Made by a program: the position numbers and the translations under genes. From Allorhodopirellula heiligendammensis (GTDB taxonomy: Bacteria; Planctomycetota; Planctomycetia; Pirellulales; Pirellulaceae), in the NCBI RefSeq assembly GCF_007860105.1, contig NZ_SJPU01000002.1, positions 857,739-921,738 on the forward strand: DNA of 64,000 nucleotides. The letters are read 5' to 3'. This document shows, piece by piece, positions 27,945 to 36,520 of this stretch (its first letter is position 1; each line of letters starts with the position of its first letter). The notes under the pieces are model-generated. The model saw only the letters and a list, made by a program, of their open reading frames with translations. It ran no database searches and was not told the DNA's origin.

Positions 27945-30728
27945 TCACTCTCGTTTTGACGGGACTGCCGTGACCGCTTGGGGGCTAGCAGCCATCAGCG
28001 ATTCGATAACTTGTGCGAGCTGCTCGGGACCGCCAGCAATTTTGACGTACGTGTGTTTCCCATCTGCGTCTTTCTTCCACGTTGTCAAGCCTTGGTCGTT
28101 GATAACCACTTGGCCGCCGGTGATGGTTTCCCAGTGGCTGGGGTCGGCTCCTCGCACGGCGAACAACGCTGCCGCTTGATCGTAGCTTGGTTTGCCGCGA
28201 TCGATCGACATCCTTCCTGCGTGCGGCCTCAACTCATAAGCTCGCCGAACGGGGTTTTTCCTTGACACCTGTTTTAACCCAGCGCCCGTAACGAGGACGT
28301 TACCGACTTCAAAACCATGCCAGACGATACTGCCCGGCCAATGTGCGGCCACGAACTTCGCCGCCTCGGGGTGAGTTGCGATGTTTGCTTCGCGTCGCGT
28401 CGATGTAGGAAATTCACCGCCCATCACGACCAATTGCTTCACTTTTTGCCGAACCAAGTCTGGCTTCCTGCGACACAGTTCAGCAAGATTTGACAGCGCA
28501 CCGACACTGCAGATGGTAACGCTATGGTCGGGTTGCGCGGTCAACGTTCGGCAGTAGGTATCAAATGCATCCTCGGCAAGGTCGTCGGCAACCATGTCGT
28601 TTGGAAACTCGTCACGCAAAGCTGCTGCGTAAGGGCTCGTGCGTTGCAGCGCGGTCGGCCCCTGTTTATCGGTACCAATCGCAATTTCCGGCCGGCCGTA
28701 ATACGTGTTGATTGCATCCACCGCGGCAGCGGATGCGTTGCTGAGGTCCCTCCGATTGGTGACGACAGCAAGCAGTTCGCATTCACCACGGTCTGCGAGG
28801 GCATGCAAGAGCCCCAATGCGCCAGCGTCGTCGCAGTCACCAGACATGTCTGTATCGAAGATCAGCGTTACTGGGGACGCCGCTTCGAGGCGTTCGGCCG
28901 TGACATAATATGCACCTCCAATTTCCTGTCCCTTGCCGTCGCTAAGCCACGTCTGCATTGTCGTCCGTCCCGCGGCCAAAGGCATTTCAAACTTGACCGA
29001 GCGAGCCCCCGCGCTCACGTGCGTGCTCCGCTCCACGTCGCCTACCCGGATCCTCGCAGAGGCGACGTCCCAAGCTGGACCGCTGCTCAGAATGCCATCG
29101 GTCACGCGGGTTTCTCCAATGCCGTCATTGAGCGCCAGTCCTGACTCCTGCGGCCAGCGACTCAGCGTGAAGGAATAGTCTCCTGCAGCTGCAACCTCGA
29201 TATGCCAAAGTCCGTTCTTACGTTCACCTCGCCGTACCTGCGATTGCTGATCAATGAACACATCCGCCCATTCGCAGGCGGTCAGCTGGACCGGATTCTG
29301 CGCATCATGCCCGATCAAAGACGGCTCAAAGTCGTTGGCATGGGCTTGCACGCCGCCCCACCACTCATTGAGATGGGAGCGCATTTTCGCGACAACCTGG
29401 GGATGATGATTGATCACGTTGTGCTGCTGCAGCGGATCTTCTCGTAGGTTGTAGAGTTCGTTGTCGTGGAGTAGCCGCCAATGTTTCCACAAAACTGCTG
29501 CGCCCTCGCGTCGGGGCACTGCTGGGTTGCGCAGCGTGGTACGTACGGTCTTGAACGGCATCCGGCTGTAGTTGATGGTGAGCATGCGTTCGTCCGGCAC
29601 TTCAGACCTGCCTCGCAACACTTCTGCAAGGCTGATCCCATCAAACTTGGTAGCGGCTGGCACCTCGATATCCATCAAATCAGTCAGGGTAGGCAGTAGA
29701 TCTTGAACCTCCGTTAACCCGTCGACATCTCCAGCTGGTCGCAATCCGCCTCCAGGCCAACGAACGAAGCACGGCACACGATGGCCGCCCTCCCACAGAG
29801 TCGTCTTGCCGCCCCGCATGCCCGCATTGAAGTATTTCGGCCCGAAGGTGCTGCCATTATCGGTCATGAAAATAAGCACGGTATTCTCCCGAATCTCTTG
29901 CTCTTCCAGGAATTTCTCCAGCCTTCCCATGTTCTCGTCGATGTTGACGCACATCGCTAGAAACCGAACCAGCTGCTCCTTGGCAGCCGGTTCCAACACC
30001 GGCAACTGATCGGCAACCGCCTCCAACGCCGCTTGGACAGGAGCCAGGTACTGCTCGGGTACGTAATGCGGTTGATGTGCTGTGGCTGTAGCCAAATAGC
30101 AGAGAAACGGGCGTTCCGCGCCGGCCTCCTGCTTCATCCACTGCATCGCTTCATCGAACAGTACATCGGTCGTATAGCCCGTGTATGACTGCCGGGTGCC
30201 GTTGCGAATGTAGGTGTCGTCGAAATAGTCGTTGTTCCATGTGTCTGGAACGGACCCGATATGAGAGGAGGGATACCAGAGGCTCTCCTGGAAGCCGCGG
30301 TCCTGGGGACGGTAGGGGTAGGCGTCACCGAGATGCCACTTACCAAAGAGCCCAGTGCTCCAGCCGGATTCCGCAAACAGGTCTCCCATCGTGGGGAAAC
30401 TCCGACGCAGCAATGTACGTCCGCTGCTGACATTCATCGCACCGTTGCGCAGGGCGTCCACGCCAGTCATCAGTTGGCCTCGCGTGGGGGTACACATCGG
30501 CGCGACATGGAAGTCCGTGAAGCGGATGCTCTCTGAATACAACTGGTCAAGGTGCGGCGTTTGCAGCACGGGATTACCATGACAGGACATCTCGCCGTAA
30601 CCTTGGTCGTCAGTCACGATCACCAGTACATTCGGCTGCGGCGATGGCTGTCCGCTACCGGTGCCAGCGTGAACTGTAGCAAGTGGTGTTAGAAATAATG
30701 TTGCGACTAGTGTCAGTAAAATCTTCAT
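27945..30728 (-). CDS. Secreted sulfatase fused to a nucleoside hydrolase domain
   Basis: 927 residues from the ATG at 30728, which gives a clean signal peptide (ILLTLVATLFLTPLATVHA); the upstream frame to 30827 is unlikely. Residues 30 to about 490 are an arylsulfatase-type domain with metal-binding TDDQGYGEMSCHGNP, the formylglycine site CTPTRG (Cys79), GKWHLG and FMTDNGSTFG. A beta-rich segment follows (about 500-615). Residues 620-927 are a nucleoside hydrolase-like domain with the calcium motif FDTDMSGDCDDAGALG, then GGEF and EANIATHPEAA. Formylglycine conversion needs an enzyme not in the window. Sulfate-ester cleavage and N-glycosidic or related cleavage could be combined on one exported chain; the substrate is unknown. 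Confidence 0.88.
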   Translation of the reverse strand: MKILLTLVATLFLTPLATVHAGTGSGQPSPQPNVLVIVTDDQGYGEMSCHGNPVLQTPHLDQLYSESIRFTDFHVAPMCTPTRGQLMTGVDALRNGAMNVSSGRTLLRRSFPTMGDLFAESGWSTGLFGKWHLGDAYPYRPQDRGFQESLWYPSSHIGSVPDTWNNDYFDDTYIRNGTRQSYTGYTTDVLFDEAMQWMKQEAGAERPFLCYLATATAHQPHYVPEQYLAPVQAALEAVADQLPVLEPAAKEQLVRFLAMCVNIDENMGRLEKFLEEQEIRENTVLIFMTDNGSTFGPKYFNAGMRGGKTTLWEGGHRVPCFVRWPGGGLRPAGDVDGLTEVQDLLPTLTDLMDIEVPAATKFDGISLAEVLRGRSEVPDERMLTINYSRMPFKTVRTTLRNPAVPRREGAAVLWKHWRLLHDNELYNLREDPLQQHNVINHHPQVVAKMRSHLNEWWGGVQAHANDFEPSLIGHDAQNPVQLTACEWADVFIDQQSQVRRGERKNGLWHIEVAAAGDYSFTLSRWPQESGLALNDGIGETRVTDGILSSGPAWDVASARIRVGDVERSTHVSAGARSVKFEMPLAAGRTTMQTWLSDGKGQEIGGAYYVTAERLEAASPVTLIFDTDMSGDCDDAGALGLLHALADRGECELLAVVTNRRDLSNASAAAVDAINTYYGRPEIAIGTDKQGPTALQRTSPYAAALRDEFPNDMVADDLAEDAFDTYCRTLTAQPDHSVTICSVGALSNLAELCRRKPDLVRQKVKQLVVMGGEFPTSTRREANIATHPEAAKFVAAHWPGSIVWHGFEVGNVLVTGAGLKQVSRKNPVRRAYELRPHAGRMSIDRGKPSYDQAAALFAVRGADPSHWETITGGQVVINDQGLTTWKKDADGKHTYVKIAGGPEQLAQVIESLMAASPQAVTAVPSKRE

Positions 30729-30903
30729 CGTTGCCTTCGTGTGCGTTCCGTGGCTGAAATGTTCGCCAGACTCATCAATGTACTCGAACTGGAGTCCTGT
30801 TGTGCCCCACAGGTTCCCCCCTATCAACCTCCCACGCCCCCCGTTTTGAATCGAGTCGGCATCTCCTAAAAGGTGATTTTGCCACCGTGCCCGTGGGACT
30901 CGG

Positions 30904-31674
30904 CTAGTGACGGCGTGGACCGGGAAAAAACGCGTTGGTCCGTTGCACGTATTCGCGATAATCGGGCTTGCTTTTTTGGAGCGATTTCTCTAGCAGCGTC
31001 ACACCTGAAACTCGCATCAGAAAGATTGACATGGTGATCGGACCGATCACCGTCCATGCTGCGTCACTGGTCGCATAGGAAGCAAAAAACAGGCCCCACC
31101 ATACTAGAAAGTCACCGAAGTAGTTGGGATGGCGCGTGTATCTCCATAGCCCCTGGTCGAGTACTTCCCTTTCGTTTCTGGGATCAGACTTGAATCGAGC
31201 CAACTGCCAGTCGCCGATCGATTCGAAGAAAAGTCCGGCTGCGAATAGGAGCATTCCGATCATGCTCGCCCATCGGTGGTGGACTCCAGACTCCTGAAAC
31301 AGGACCTGCAGGGGCAGCGAAACAATCCACATCACGACTGCCTGGACACCGAAAACGGTTACTAAGCTGACCCATGGAAATGAATCGCCCCAATTCGCTC
31401 GCATGTTCCGGTAGCGAGGGTCTTCGCTTTTGCCGTAATTCCGCCAAGCCAGGTACACACTTAAACGGATACCCCACAGGGTTGTCAGGCAGGGCACAAT
31501 CAAGCTGTCACCAGCTTTGGACCGGACGAAGTATGCCGTCCAGGCGACGAGTACGAAACCTAACCCCCAAGCGATATCAACGACACTGACATCTCTGAGG
31601 TAGAGGCTAACCAGCCACATGCTGAACATCAGCAAGCCGATTACCGCGGCGCAGTAGGAAAGACTCATGGCCAT
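30904..31674 (-). CDS. DUF1295 membrane protein (steroid 5-alpha-reductase-like fold)
   Basis: About 257 residues from the ATG at 31674, four bases after the stop of the upstream methyltransferase. Six or seven hydrophobic helices are visible. The C-terminal signature LDQGLWRYTRHPNYFGDFLVWWGLFF is that of DUF1295 and the related steroid reductase and isoprenylcysteine methyltransferase families. Such enzymes reduce double bonds or modify lipids inside membranes with NADPH or SAM. As the last gene of the FAD-DUF1365-CFA operon it may reduce or rearrange a methylated acyl chain. The reaction is not known. Confidence 0.85.
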   Translation of the reverse strand: MAMSLSYCAAVIGLLMFSMWLVSLYLRDVSVVDIAWGLGFVLVAWTAYFVRSKAGDSLIVPCLTTLWGIRLSVYLAWRNYGKSEDPRYRNMRANWGDSFPWVSLVTVFGVQAVVMWIVSLPLQVLFQESGVHHRWASMIGMLLFAAGLFFESIGDWQLARFKSDPRNEREVLDQGLWRYTRHPNYFGDFLVWWGLFFASYATSDAAWTVIGPITMSIFLMRVSGVTLLEKSLQKSKPDYREYVQRTNAFFPGPRRH

Positions 31675-31678
31675 GGTT

Positions 31679-32743
31679 CTACTTTTCAAATAGATAGTGC
31701 GAGACATACCACTCTTGGCCTTCATTGAAGGCAAAGAGTTCTTCGCAAGCCATGAAGAAGATTCGCCATCGATGGAACCAACGTTTGGCGTCGGGACGCC
31801 CGTATGTCTTGGCCAAGATCGGCTGGACAGTCTCGGAGGCGGCGTCCAGGTTACTCAGCCAAGCTCGACAGGTTTTCGCATAGTGGCTTCCGTTCCACGC
31901 CCATCGCTCGGCGACTCGCAATGGACCACCGCAGCGAGGCAACCAGTCGTCGCTGGGCATCATGCCACCAGTGAAAAAGTAACGACCCATCCAATTCTGT
32001 GCCCCATCAATATCAAACAAATAGGGCGTCGTAGCGTGGCAGAATACGTGCACAAACAACTGTCCCTGGGGGCGCAGCCAACGGTCGATCTTCTCCATCA
32101 ATCGGTCGTGGTTACGCATATGCTCAAACATCTCTACAGACACGACGCGGTCAAAGGTCTCGATGGATTCAAAGACATTGATGTCCGCAGTGACAACATC
32201 TAAGTTGGAGATTCTTCGATCTCGCGCTGCCGACTCGATGTAGCGGCGCTGTGAGTTGGAGTTCGACACGGACGTGATCCGACTATTGGGATACCGTTCT
32301 GCCATCCACAGCGATAACGAGCCCCACCCGCATCCGAGCTCAAGGATGCTCATGCCATCGGTGAGCCCGGCATGCGACGCCGTGACTCGCAGTGCGTTTT
32401 CCTCTGCCTCCACGAGCGTTTTGGTATTCGGCTCCCAGTAACTGCAGCTGTACTTTTGTTGTGGGCCCAAGACCTGCTGAAAAAAGCTCGCTGGCACCTC
32501 ATAGTGCTGATCGTTCGCATCATGTGTGCAAACCGCTATCGGCTGAGAGGCGACTTCGGAGCGTAATTTTTCCGCAACTTCATCTGGCCTACGTTGATTC
32601 AAATCGCCGAGCCGGTTGTGAAGCAGGTTGCGAATCCCGCGTCGCACCAGCCAATCAGGCACACGGCCCTGCTCTGCAGCGTCCGACAGTCGCGAGACGA
32701 CGTAGTTGGGGATGGTGGACCAGGCGGACTCCAGCGAATTCAC
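31679..32743 (-). CDS. CFA-family SAM-dependent methyltransferase
   Basis: 354 residues from a GTG at 32743 that overlaps the upstream cfa stop as GTGA; a longer frame reaches 32830. The SAM site is LELGCGWGSLSLWMAERYPN. Residues that bind bicarbonate in Escherichia coli Cfa seem conserved: Cys in YSCSYW, Glu in VEMFEHM and His in LFVHVF. Overall the protein looks closer to the CFA-like group that includes coclaurine N-methyltransferases than to classical Cfa (LGPQQKYSCSYWE, SVSNSNSQRRYI). It probably methylates a lipid or an intermediate of the same pathway. It is the fourth gene of the lipid operon. Confidence 0.85.
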   Translation of the reverse strand: MNSLESAWSTIPNYVVSRLSDAAEQGRVPDWLVRRGIRNLLHNRLGDLNQRRPDEVAEKLRSEVASQPIAVCTHDANDQHYEVPASFFQQVLGPQQKYSCSYWEPNTKTLVEAEENALRVTASHAGLTDGMSILELGCGWGSLSLWMAERYPNSRITSVSNSNSQRRYIESAARDRRISNLDVVTADINVFESIETFDRVVSVEMFEHMRNHDRLMEKIDRWLRPQGQLFVHVFCHATTPYLFDIDGAQNWMGRYFFTGGMMPSDDWLPRCGGPLRVAERWAWNGSHYAKTCRAWLSNLDAASETVQPILAKTYGRPDAKRWFHRWRIFFMACEELFAFNEGQEWYVSHYLFEK

Positions 32744-34050
32744 TCTTGCGTTTTGTCCCAAACAATCTGGACAACTCTGGCGGTGTCTTCGCGGAACGCT
32801 GCTTCGCAGTAACATAAATAATACTCCCACATTCGAATAAAGCGGTCGTCAAAGCCGAGTTTGCGAACTTCGCCGAGTTGATTGAGAAACCCTGCACGCC
32901 AATGCATGAGTGTTTCAGCGTAGTGCCGTGACATGTCGTCGACTGATTGCAATCGAAACGATGTCATGCGACCTGCAGATTGTTGAATTGCAACGATGGA
33001 AGGCAGAAATCCACCCGGGAAAATGTACTTCTGTATGAAGTCGACGCCGCGTCGGTAGGTGTCGTAGCGCTGCTCTGGCATCACGATGGCCTGCATGACG
33101 CACCGCCCGCCAGGTTTGAGTAGTTCGTTGGACTTGCGAAAAAATTCGTCCAAGTGACGCTCTCCGATCGCTTCGATAACCTCGATCGAAACGAGTTTGT
33201 CGTAACGCCCCTCGAGATCACGGTAGTCGCTCGACAACGCTTTGATGCGATTGTTCAATCCAGCGTGGCGGACGCGATCATTTGTCATCTCAAACTGCGC
33301 TGGTGATATCGTGGTCGTTGTGACGTGACAGCCAATATGCTTTGCAGCATAGAGCGAGAATCCTCCCCAGCCAGTTCCAATCTCGAGCACGCGGTCGCTG
33401 GCTTGCAGATCCAGTTTGCCGCAAAGACGTTCAAGCTTGCACAATGATGCTTCATGAAGAGACATGCGGTCGTGCTCAAACCAAGCCGATGAGTACATCA
33501 TGGTGGGATCGAGGAACAACTCAAAGAACGCATTACTGAGGTCGTAGTGAGCTGCGATATGACGTCGGCTACCGCTGCGAGAATTGCTGTCAAACCGATA
33601 ACCTAGTCGACGGAAGTAGCCCGTGATTGCTGACAATCCTGTCTTGAGTGACGAGGTCCGTTCGAGATTGCGGCAGAGAATTTGGATGAAGGTCGTCAGG
33701 TCATCCACCTGCCAGTAGCCGCGCAGATATGACTCAGCAAGCCCGATGGCTCCCTGCGACGCAAGCAGGCTATAAAACGATGGATGATTGACCTGCCATG
33801 AGACGCACAGGGGCGAATCCCACGGCCCAAAAACCTCGCCTGTCTGCGCGTCAGAAAATTGAATCTGCCCGCCCTGCAGCCCTCCAAGCCAATCCATCAT
33901 CTTGCGACGCGTGAAATGTTGCATCCACGTGAACTTCCGAGTCGGTGCGGCATCGTCGTTGATGCGGGAAACCTCCGGTCGCCAGTCCACGTTTGTATAT
34001 TCGGTATCGGTCCCGCTCGACATCGTGTGTGCTCTCAAAACGTCTATCAA
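32740..34050 (-). CDS. cfa: Cyclopropane-fatty-acyl-phospholipid synthase
   Basis: 436 residues from a TTG at 34050 that overlaps the upstream stop as TTGA; an ATG at 34023 would give 427. The N-terminal lipid-binding part (VSWQVNHPSFYSLLASQG, AESYLRGYWQVDDLTTFI) and the SAM site LEIGTGWGGFSLYAAKHIG are typical. Compared with Escherichia coli Cfa as I recall it, the Cys139 position is Ser (MYSSAWF) and His266 is Gln (CVMQAIV), while Glu239 and Tyr317 are kept. The stretch PEQRYDTYRRGVDFIQKYIF resembles plant cyclopropane synthases. It transfers a methylene or methyl group to phospholipid acyl chains at the membrane. Confidence 0.92.
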   Translation of the reverse strand: MIDVLRAHTMSSGTDTEYTNVDWRPEVSRINDDAAPTRKFTWMQHFTRRKMMDWLGGLQGGQIQFSDAQTGEVFGPWDSPLCVSWQVNHPSFYSLLASQGAIGLAESYLRGYWQVDDLTTFIQILCRNLERTSSLKTGLSAITGYFRRLGYRFDSNSRSGSRRHIAAHYDLSNAFFELFLDPTMMYSSAWFEHDRMSLHEASLCKLERLCGKLDLQASDRVLEIGTGWGGFSLYAAKHIGCHVTTTTISPAQFEMTNDRVRHAGLNNRIKALSSDYRDLEGRYDKLVSIEVIEAIGERHLDEFFRKSNELLKPGGRCVMQAIVMPEQRYDTYRRGVDFIQKYIFPGGFLPSIVAIQQSAGRMTSFRLQSVDDMSRHYAETLMHWRAGFLNQLGEVRKLGFDDRFIRMWEYYLCYCEAAFREDTARVVQIVWDKTQE

Positions 34051-34823
34051 GGAGTGGATTTCAGTGGAACTTCGGACGGCCTAGGATGTGGAAATGAAGG
34101 CGTTTTCTTCAGCCACAACCGGAACGCTTGCCAGTAGATCCCGCCGACGACTTGGCCGGTCATGAGGGGAAACCGCAACAATGTTTTTGCAAGTTGGGTT
34201 GGGGTAAGCGGCTTGCGCTTCATCAGCAATGTCGAGTCAAACAGGCAGCCGTCCTGATCGTGGTCCTCAAGATGGATGGAGAGGCTTCGGCCGGGATTAC
34301 TCAGACGCCACTGATACTCGAGATCCATCGGCAGAAACGGTGATACATGGAAAGCTTTTTCGCATCGGTGCCTCTGGACGCGGTGATTGCTTTCCCAAGG
34401 AATGACGTAGCAATGTCGTTCTCGCCAAGGCGTGTTGGTGACCTCGGCGATAACCGCAGCAGGCGATTGACCATCTGCATGAAAGCAATAGTAGAGTGAG
34501 ATCGGATTGAAGACAAAACTCGCATAACGCACATGGGCAAGCATCCGAATTGGTCCATCAAACTCGATACCCGCGTCGGTCTGCACGATCTTCCGAATGC
34601 TGTCGGCGAGTGGTTGGTCTGCCTCCCCGACGTAGTCAGCTCGGTTGTAACGGACGAGACTGAAACGACGAGTCGAAACCAAAGGTGCAGCTCGGAAAAC
34701 CTCGTCCAACTCATCGAGGTCGAGATAGAAAAAAAATAGCGGATAACAGAATTCGTGCGACGTCGTCCGAAAACGCCGATGGCGAATTGATCCTTCATAG
34801 AGACAGCTATGCTGGATGCTCAT
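34047..34823 (-). CDS. DUF1365 protein
   Basis: 258 residues from the ATG at 34823, which overlaps the FAD gene stop as ATGA; the frame is open to 34961. It begins MSIQHSCLYEGSIRHRRF and has the family motifs FCYPLFFFYLDLDELDEVF, YASFVFNPISLYYCF, NTPWRERHCYVIP and AFHVSPFLPMD. DUF1365 proteins are of unknown activity and almost always sit with an FAD oxidoreductase and a cfa gene, as here. In plants a similar region lies between the oxidase and methyltransferase parts of cyclopropane synthase, to my memory. Confidence 0.9.
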   Translation of the reverse strand: MSIQHSCLYEGSIRHRRFRTTSHEFCYPLFFFYLDLDELDEVFRAAPLVSTRRFSLVRYNRADYVGEADQPLADSIRKIVQTDAGIEFDGPIRMLAHVRYASFVFNPISLYYCFHADGQSPAAVIAEVTNTPWRERHCYVIPWESNHRVQRHRCEKAFHVSPFLPMDLEYQWRLSNPGRSLSIHLEDHDQDGCLFDSTLLMKRKPLTPTQLAKTLLRFPLMTGQVVGGIYWQAFRLWLKKTPSFPHPRPSEVPLKSTP

Positions 34824-36127
34824 GGGCGACGTCCTCCTGTCGGCAGCGTTGTCGAGATCCTCGCGGCTCCCTCCGATCCAATGCGCCAATTTGGTATGCC
34901 GAATGCCCGCCCCACGGCCAGACCACTGACGACACCATCTTCGTGAAATCCGTTTCGCCAATAGGCGCCGCAGTACGACGTTCGCCGCCGGCGAATGATC
35001 TCGCTGTGACGCCGCTGAATGACGCTCCGCTCACTCGTAAACAGGGGATGCGAATACTGGAATCGGCCAAGCACCTTCGCCGGATCAATCATATCGTCGG
35101 CATTGAGCGTCACGCACAAGGTGTGAGGTGACTCAATGCGTTGTAATTGATTGAGGTTGTAAGTCACCTGCGGGCGCGTTTCCAGTTCCGCAGGGATGAG
35201 ATAGTTCCAACTCGCCCAGGCACGTTGGCGTCGAGGCAGCACTGACTCGTCCGTGTGCAGCACCGCGGTATTCACACCGTACGGAAAGGCAGACAGCAAT
35301 TCTGTCTCTAGCTCATCGGCGTCTGCTAGAATCTGCAGGGCCTGATCGCTGTGGCAAGCAATGATGACTTCGTCAAAATCCTCCTCGCCGCCTGCGTAAC
35401 GCACCCGGACTTCGTTTTCGAGTCGACTCACACTTCGCACAGGACAACCGCAGCGAATCCGCTCACGAAAAGGCGCGATCAATTTCGCGACATAGCGATG
35501 TGATCCACCCACAACCGTTCGCCACACGGGACGATTGGTTAAGCTAAGCAGACCGTGATGATGGTAGAAATCGAGAATGAAACGAATTGGAAAGTCTGCG
35601 AATGACTCCCGCGGACATGACCAGATCGCGGCTCCCATGGGCAATAAATAGCGATCTGCAAACGCTCGCGAGTATCTGCCGGCGGCGAGATAGTCACGAA
35701 CCGTTTGGTCGTCCGAGACGTGGTCAATGTCACGAGGTCCATTGCGATTGAAGCGAACGATATCCGCCAACATCCTCAGGAACGAAGGACGCAGAGCGTT
35801 TTGACGCTGGGCAAAGAGTCCATTGATCGAGGTGCCATTGTATTCCGTGTTGGACCGGTCGCAGCGAACGCTAAAACTCATCGAGGAAGGTGAGGTTTCG
35901 ACGTCGAGGTCGTGGAGCATCTGCGCGAAAACAGGATAGGTGCGATCGTTGTAGACAAGGAATCCGGTATCGAGATCGTGCCGCTCATTTCCGACCTCCA
36001 CACTGACGGTATGGGCGTGACCGCCGACATGGTTAGACGCTTCGAAGACGGTGATTTGATGCTCACCGGACAGGATTCGGGCGCACGTTAGGCCCGAAAT
36101 CCCCGATCCGATGATAGCAATTCGCAC
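34820..36127 (-). CDS. FAD-dependent oxidoreductase (amine-oxidase fold) of a cfa operon
   Basis: 435 residues, GTG start at 36127. The N-terminal dinucleotide site is RIAIIGSGISGLTCARIL (2-19), then VFEASNHVGGHAHTV. A further family stretch is HDLDTGFLVYNDRTYPVF. Toward the end AYWRNGFHEDGVVSGLAVGR binds flavin in homologs. It is the first gene of a five-gene operon with DUF1365, two CFA-family enzymes and DUF1295. Related gene sets are controlled by RpoE/ChrR in Rhodobacter sphaeroides. The likely role is oxidation or reduction of a methylated unsaturated acyl chain; this is inferred. Confidence 0.9.
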   Translation of the reverse strand: MRIAIIGSGISGLTCARILSGEHQITVFEASNHVGGHAHTVSVEVGNERHDLDTGFLVYNDRTYPVFAQMLHDLDVETSPSSMSFSVRCDRSNTEYNGTSINGLFAQRQNALRPSFLRMLADIVRFNRNGPRDIDHVSDDQTVRDYLAAGRYSRAFADRYLLPMGAAIWSCPRESFADFPIRFILDFYHHHGLLSLTNRPVWRTVVGGSHRYVAKLIAPFRERIRCGCPVRSVSRLENEVRVRYAGGEEDFDEVIIACHSDQALQILADADELETELLSAFPYGVNTAVLHTDESVLPRRQRAWASWNYLIPAELETRPQVTYNLNQLQRIESPHTLCVTLNADDMIDPAKVLGRFQYSHPLFTSERSVIQRRHSEIIRRRRTSYCGAYWRNGFHEDGVVSGLAVGRAFGIPNWRIGSEGAARISTTLPTGGRRP

Positions 36128-36289
36128 GAAAACACCTGTACTGACTCGTTAAGCTTTGATTCCTCGCGACCGGTTAGTAGACGATTGCTCAAAAATGACC
36201 ACGCACGCGATCAGATATTCTACCGTCGGCCCGGCGAACAGCTTGCTATCGAAGTGATAAGCAGGTACGCACAAGTAATTCGGTGAAAC

Positions 36290-36351
36290 CACGTAGCAGC
36301 GTCTCTCCGAGACGCTGAGAGTTGCGAGTCTCGGAGAGACTCGCCTACGTG
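36290..36351. repeat. REP-like nested palindrome in the divergent promoter region
   Basis: Two palindromes lie side by side: AGCGTCTC-TCC-GAGACGCT (36298-36316) and GCGAGTCTC-GGA-GAGACTCGC (36324-36344). Their cores are reverse complements of each other, and CACGTAG and CTACGTG flank the whole, so about 60 bases can fold into one long imperfect hairpin. It sits in the roughly 390-bp gap (36128-36520) between the FAD operon and the sigma factor gene. No clear -35/-10 pair could be assigned in this gap. Confidence 0.65.
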
Positions 36352-36520
36352 AGTTATACCGAAACATTTCCCCCGACCTGCTTAGAAGCGGTTTCGTTAA
36401 CGCACAGGTCAGCCCTATGCCGCACCTCAACGGGCAGTTTCGCGAGCCCGGTTGTCGAGCGTCTCGGCTCACCCAGTCAGCAGACCGGAGACGACATCTT
36501 CAATTTTTTTGCTGGTCATT

